From Streptomyces sp. NRRL F-5123 (GTDB lineage: Bacteria; Actinomycetota; Actinomycetes; Streptomycetales; Streptomycetaceae): a DNA stretch of 64,000 bases. The stretch spans positions 1 to 64,000 of the forward strand of contig NZ_JOHY01000002.1 in NCBI RefSeq assembly GCF_000721495.1, written 5' to 3'. Under the pieces are notes generated by a model. It did no database searches. It saw only the letters and a program-made list of their open reading frames with translations, and was not told where the DNA came from. Every line of letters starts with the position of its first letter. Position 1 is the first letter of the stretch. A program made the translations under genes and the position numbers. Positions 61,567 through 64,000 of this stretch are shown here, piece by piece.

Positions 61567-62918
61567 CGTTCGCTCCCTGCGGGGGCCGCGTGGAGGGCCC
61601 ACCAGGCCGCGAGGCCCAGCAGGACGGCCGTCGCGGCGGTGGAGGGGCCGCCGATGTCGGCGTAGCCGAAATCCGTGCACTGCCACAGCAGCAGGCCCAC
61701 CGCGCCGAGTCCGGCGGCGCGGGACGCGGCGGGGGCGGCGCGCAGCCGGCGCAGGCCGAGGACGAGCAGCGCGGCCCAGCCGCCGGCCAGCAGGGTGCAG
61801 CCGAGCAGGCCCTGCTCGCTCAGGACGAGCAGGTACATGTTGTGCGGGGAGAGCAGGGGTTCGCGCGCGAAGCCCTGCCCCGCACCGCCGGTGTCGCTCG
61901 CCGACGAGAGGCCGAGGGCAGCGTGCCCGTCGCGCTCGGCGGGGAAGCGCTTCAGGCCGACGCCGGTGAGCGGGTGCTCGCGCCACATGCCGAGCGCGGC
62001 GGACCAGAGGGTGTAGCGGTCGCTGACGGAGGAGTCGGGCGCGGCGGTGACCTCCGTGATGCTGGCGACCCGCGCGCCGATCACCTGCGACCCGGCGCCG
62101 AAGCCGCCGACCAGGACGACCCCCGCCGCCGCGGCGGCCGCGAGCGCGGCAAGGGCGCGCAGCACCTGCCGCCGCCCGGCGAGCGGGACCGTCACGGCGC
62201 AGGCGAGCGCGGTGGCGATCCACGTCCCCCGGCTGAAGGACACCGCGAGCGGTACGGCGAGGAGCGCGGCGCAGGACGCTGCCGCGGGCCGCAGCCACCG
62301 CGGGGCGCCGGGCGACGGCGTGGCAAGGGCGTAGCCGAGGGCGACGACGAGGCCGTACGCGACGACCGTGGCCATCCCCATGACGTCGGAGGGCCCGAAC
62401 GTGCCGACCGCGCGGATGTCCCGGCCCATGTACGAGGCGCCGTTCGCCGTGGCGTACTGCCACGTGCCGACAGCGCCCTGCACGAGGGCGAGCAGCACGA
62501 TCGCGCCGGCGACGACGCCGAAGTCCCGCCGGTCGCGCAGCAGCATCACCACCGCCGCGGGCACCGCCACGAAGACCTGCACGTAGCGCAGGAATCCGGT
62601 GACCCCCGCGCCCGGGTCGAGGGACGTCGCGGCGGCGACGGCGAACCCCACCGCAGGCGCCCCCAGCACGGCGGCGGAGGCAGCCGTCAACGGCCGGAGC
62701 CGCTCCCGCAGGCACCGCACCACGGCGGTCACGACGAGGACGGCGGAGGCGGCGTCCGCCGGCGTGACCTTGCCGGACGCGCTCACGTCCCCCGCGGCCG
62801 CCGGCAGGGCCAGCAGCAGCACGGTGGCCAGCACGGGCGCGAGCGGTGCGTAGCGCCGCAGCACGGGCACCGCCCGCCCGCCGGCGGAGGGCAGGCCGAC
62901 GACGGCGGCGAGCGTCAC
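61563..62918 (-). CDS. O-antigen-ligase/Wzy-like polymerase
   Basis: A 451-residue polytopic membrane protein. GTG 62918 has GGGAGG upstream. The Wzy_C/O-antigen ligase pattern is present: hydrophobic helices, then GTFGPSDVMGMATVVAYGLVVALG, SFSRGTWIATALACAVT, a large loop (SVSDRYTLWSAALGMWREHPLTGVGLKRFPAER..., SPHNMYLLVLSEQGLLGCTLLAGGW). R.TLW..A..M...HP..GVG with SPHN is diagnostic. It joins repeat units in the EPS pathway. It overlaps the flippase gene by four bases and lies about 130 bp after the sugar transferase. Confidence 0.92.
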   Translation of the reverse strand: MTLAAVVGLPSAGGRAVPVLRRYAPLAPVLATVLLLALPAAAGDVSASGKVTPADAASAVLVVTAVVRCLRERLRPLTAASAAVLGAPAVGFAVAAATSLDPGAGVTGFLRYVQVFVAVPAAVVMLLRDRRDFGVVAGAIVLLALVQGAVGTWQYATANGASYMGRDIRAVGTFGPSDVMGMATVVAYGLVVALGYALATPSPGAPRWLRPAAASCAALLAVPLAVSFSRGTWIATALACAVTVPLAGRRQVLRALAALAAAAAAGVVLVGGFGAGSQVIGARVASITEVTAAPDSSVSDRYTLWSAALGMWREHPLTGVGLKRFPAERDGHAALGLSSASDTGGAGQGFAREPLLSPHNMYLLVLSEQGLLGCTLLAGGWAALLVLGLRRLRAAPAASRAAGLGAVGLLLWQCTDFGYADIGGPSTAATAVLLGLAAWWALHAAPAGSER

Positions 62919-63046
62919 GCCGGCCCACCTCCCGCCAGGAGAAAGGGCTCGGACGCGGCGGCGCACACCGCACGGCTGCGCAATACGCCGGGCCGGGGCC
63001 CTGCCGGGCGACCGGAGCGGAGCAGCTTCGTCACGTTCACGGCACG

Positions 63047-64000
63047 TCAGCTCCCCGCGTGGCGGAACACCGTGACGGCGGTGCGCAGCAGGATCGACAC
63101 GTCCTGCCAGAGCGTCCAGCTGTCGATGTAGTGGTTGTCGAGGCGTGCCCGGTCGGCGATGGAGGTGTCGCCGCGCAGCCCGTGCACCTGCGCGAGCCCG
63201 GTGATACCCGCGGGCATCCGGTGCCGGTCGGCGTATCCCGGCAGGGTCCGGCTGAACTGCGCCACATAGTGCGGGCGTTCCGGGCGCGGCCCGACGAGGC
63301 TCATATCGCCGCGCAGGACGTTCCAGAGCTGGGGCAGCTCGTCCAGGGAGGTCCGGCGCAGCAGCCGGCCCGCGCGGCTCATGCGCCGGTCGCCGGCGAC
63401 ACTCCACAGCGTCGCCGACTCGCGCTCGTCGGCGGGGCGCAGAGTGCGGAATTTGAGCAGGGTGAAGGGCCGCCCGTGCAGCCCGATCCGCTCCTGCCGG
63501 AAGATCACGCCGGGGCCGTCCGCGAGCCGTACGGCCAGCGCGCATGCGCCGAACAGCGGCGCCAGGCACAGCAGCGCGGCGGCGGCGACGGCGGCGTCCA
63601 GCGCCCGCTTGGCGCCTCGCGCGGAGCGGGCGGCGGTCGGCGGGTACGGGTCGAGCCGGTGGCACGCGTAGCCCCACAGGTGCCCGTGGGCCGTCCACCC
63701 GCGCCCGTGCGGAAGGGCGCCGTCGACGCCCTCTACCCGCCACAGCACGCACCCTTGCGCGGCCAGCAGGCGCACCGTGGCAATGATGCGGGCGTCGGGC
63801 GTCCCGGGCCCGGTCACGACGGCGTGCCGCACGGCGTCCTGCACCACCGCCCGCGTCACCTCGCCCGGCGAGGGCAGCACCGGCAGCACGGGGGGCGGCA
63901 GTTGCGGCGCCTGCTGCACGGGTACGGCCGCGGGCGGCTCGGGCTCCGGCGGCGCGGGCCGCACCGGCACGGGCGCGGCGAGGCCCACCGGGCGCATCCC
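63047..64000 (-). CDS. Polyprenyl-phosphate sugar-1-phosphate transferase, N-terminus cut by window edge
   Basis: At least 316 residues are present; the frame is open at the right edge (ATG 63997 may be internal). The C-terminal 200 residues are the PglC/WbaP core: RQERIGLHGRPFTLLKFRTL, MSRAGRLLRRTSLDELPQLWNVLRGDMSLVGPRPERPHYV and HRMPAGITGLAQVHGLRGDT. The Asp-Glu dyad in SLDELPQ is the catalytic pair. An upstream hydrophobic helix (VAAAALLCLAPLFGACALAV) anchors it. It starts the EPS repeat unit on undecaprenyl phosphate. The Pro-rich N-terminal region is atypical. Confidence 0.92.
   Translation of the reverse strand, partial: GMRPVGLAAPVPVRPAPPEPEPPAAVPVQQAPQLPPPVLPVLPSPGEVTRAVVQDAVRHAVVTGPGTPDARIIATVRLLAAQGCVLWRVEGVDGALPHGRGWTAHGHLWGYACHRLDPYPPTAARSARGAKRALDAAVAAAALLCLAPLFGACALAVRLADGPGVIFRQERIGLHGRPFTLLKFRTLRPADERESATLWSVAGDRRMSRAGRLLRRTSLDELPQLWNVLRGDMSLVGPRPERPHYVAQFSRTLPGYADRHRMPAGITGLAQVHGLRGDTSIADRARLDNHYIDSWTLWQDVSILLRTAVTVFRHAGS

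Overview
The window reads as chromosomal DNA of a Streptomyces or close relative. Evidence: very high G+C, third-position GC bias, frequent GTG starts and one TTG start, and typical families (chaplin, MelC1/MelC2 tyrosinase, XRE-cupin and ECF41 regulators, PAS/GAF/SpoIIE phosphatase, KatG with a Fur-type regulator, fluoride-channel pair). I see no tRNA, rRNA, CRISPR array or intact transposase. Genes stand alone or in short operons, often as regulator plus divergent target with visible dyads between them.

Layout. 1-8.8 kb: an edge-truncated HEAT-like protein with a decapeptide-repeat tail, a hemerythrin, a small secreted protein, a haloalkane-dehalogenase-like hydrolase with divergent MarR, a membrane-anchored unknown, and a 1199-residue secreted GH87-like alpha-glucanase. 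8.8-9.7 kb: decayed TetR and transporter fragments. 9.7-20.8 kb: GNAT, TetR/MFS efflux pair, DoxX, XRE regulator, His-rich methyltransferase with divergent XRE-cupin regulator, a transmembrane pseudokinase, a lipoprotein, and two paralogous secreted propeller proteins, one with the propeller deleted. 20.8-25.2 kb: KatG, Fur, and an ArsR/AHSA1 module. 25.4-31.1 kb: an orphan FtsX permease, an EF-hand protein, and an ECF41 sigma with its carboxymuconolactone-decarboxylase partner.

31-38.6 kb: acyl-CoA oxidase-like flavoprotein, an unknown, a MoxR-ATPase/VWA locus collapsed by deletion beside a 31-bp duplication, HAD, cupin, DUF4267 with divergent TetR, a broken isochorismatase and a methyltransferase. 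38.6-48.4 kb: ankyrin protein, a three-gene operon carrying four YbjQ-like domains, a second MFS pump with a proline-repeat N-terminus, the PAS/GAF/SpoIIE phosphatase, a 168-bp palindromic MITE-like element whose end forms that gene's stop codon, DUF1992 and a Cys-containing unknown. 48.4-54 kb: lipoprotein propeller, FluC-DUF190-FluC operon, small secreted protein, chaplin and melC operon.

54.2-64 kb is an exopolysaccharide locus: a GH26-like hydrolase on the plus strand, then a tightly packed minus-strand series of polyprenyl sugar-phosphate transferase (cut by the window edge), O-antigen-ligase-like polymerase, MurJ/Wzx-like flippase, polysaccharide deacetylase, GT4, Wzz-like protein and FemAB/BcsL-type acetyltransferase. 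This is a coherent Wzx/Wzy-style pathway.

I found no clear new defence or biosynthetic system. The least explained loci are the YbjQ operon, the catalytically dead pseudokinase receptor, the propeller/no-propeller paralogue pair and the MITE. Several regions show recent decay. All family assignments come from reading motifs by eye; none was checked by a database search.
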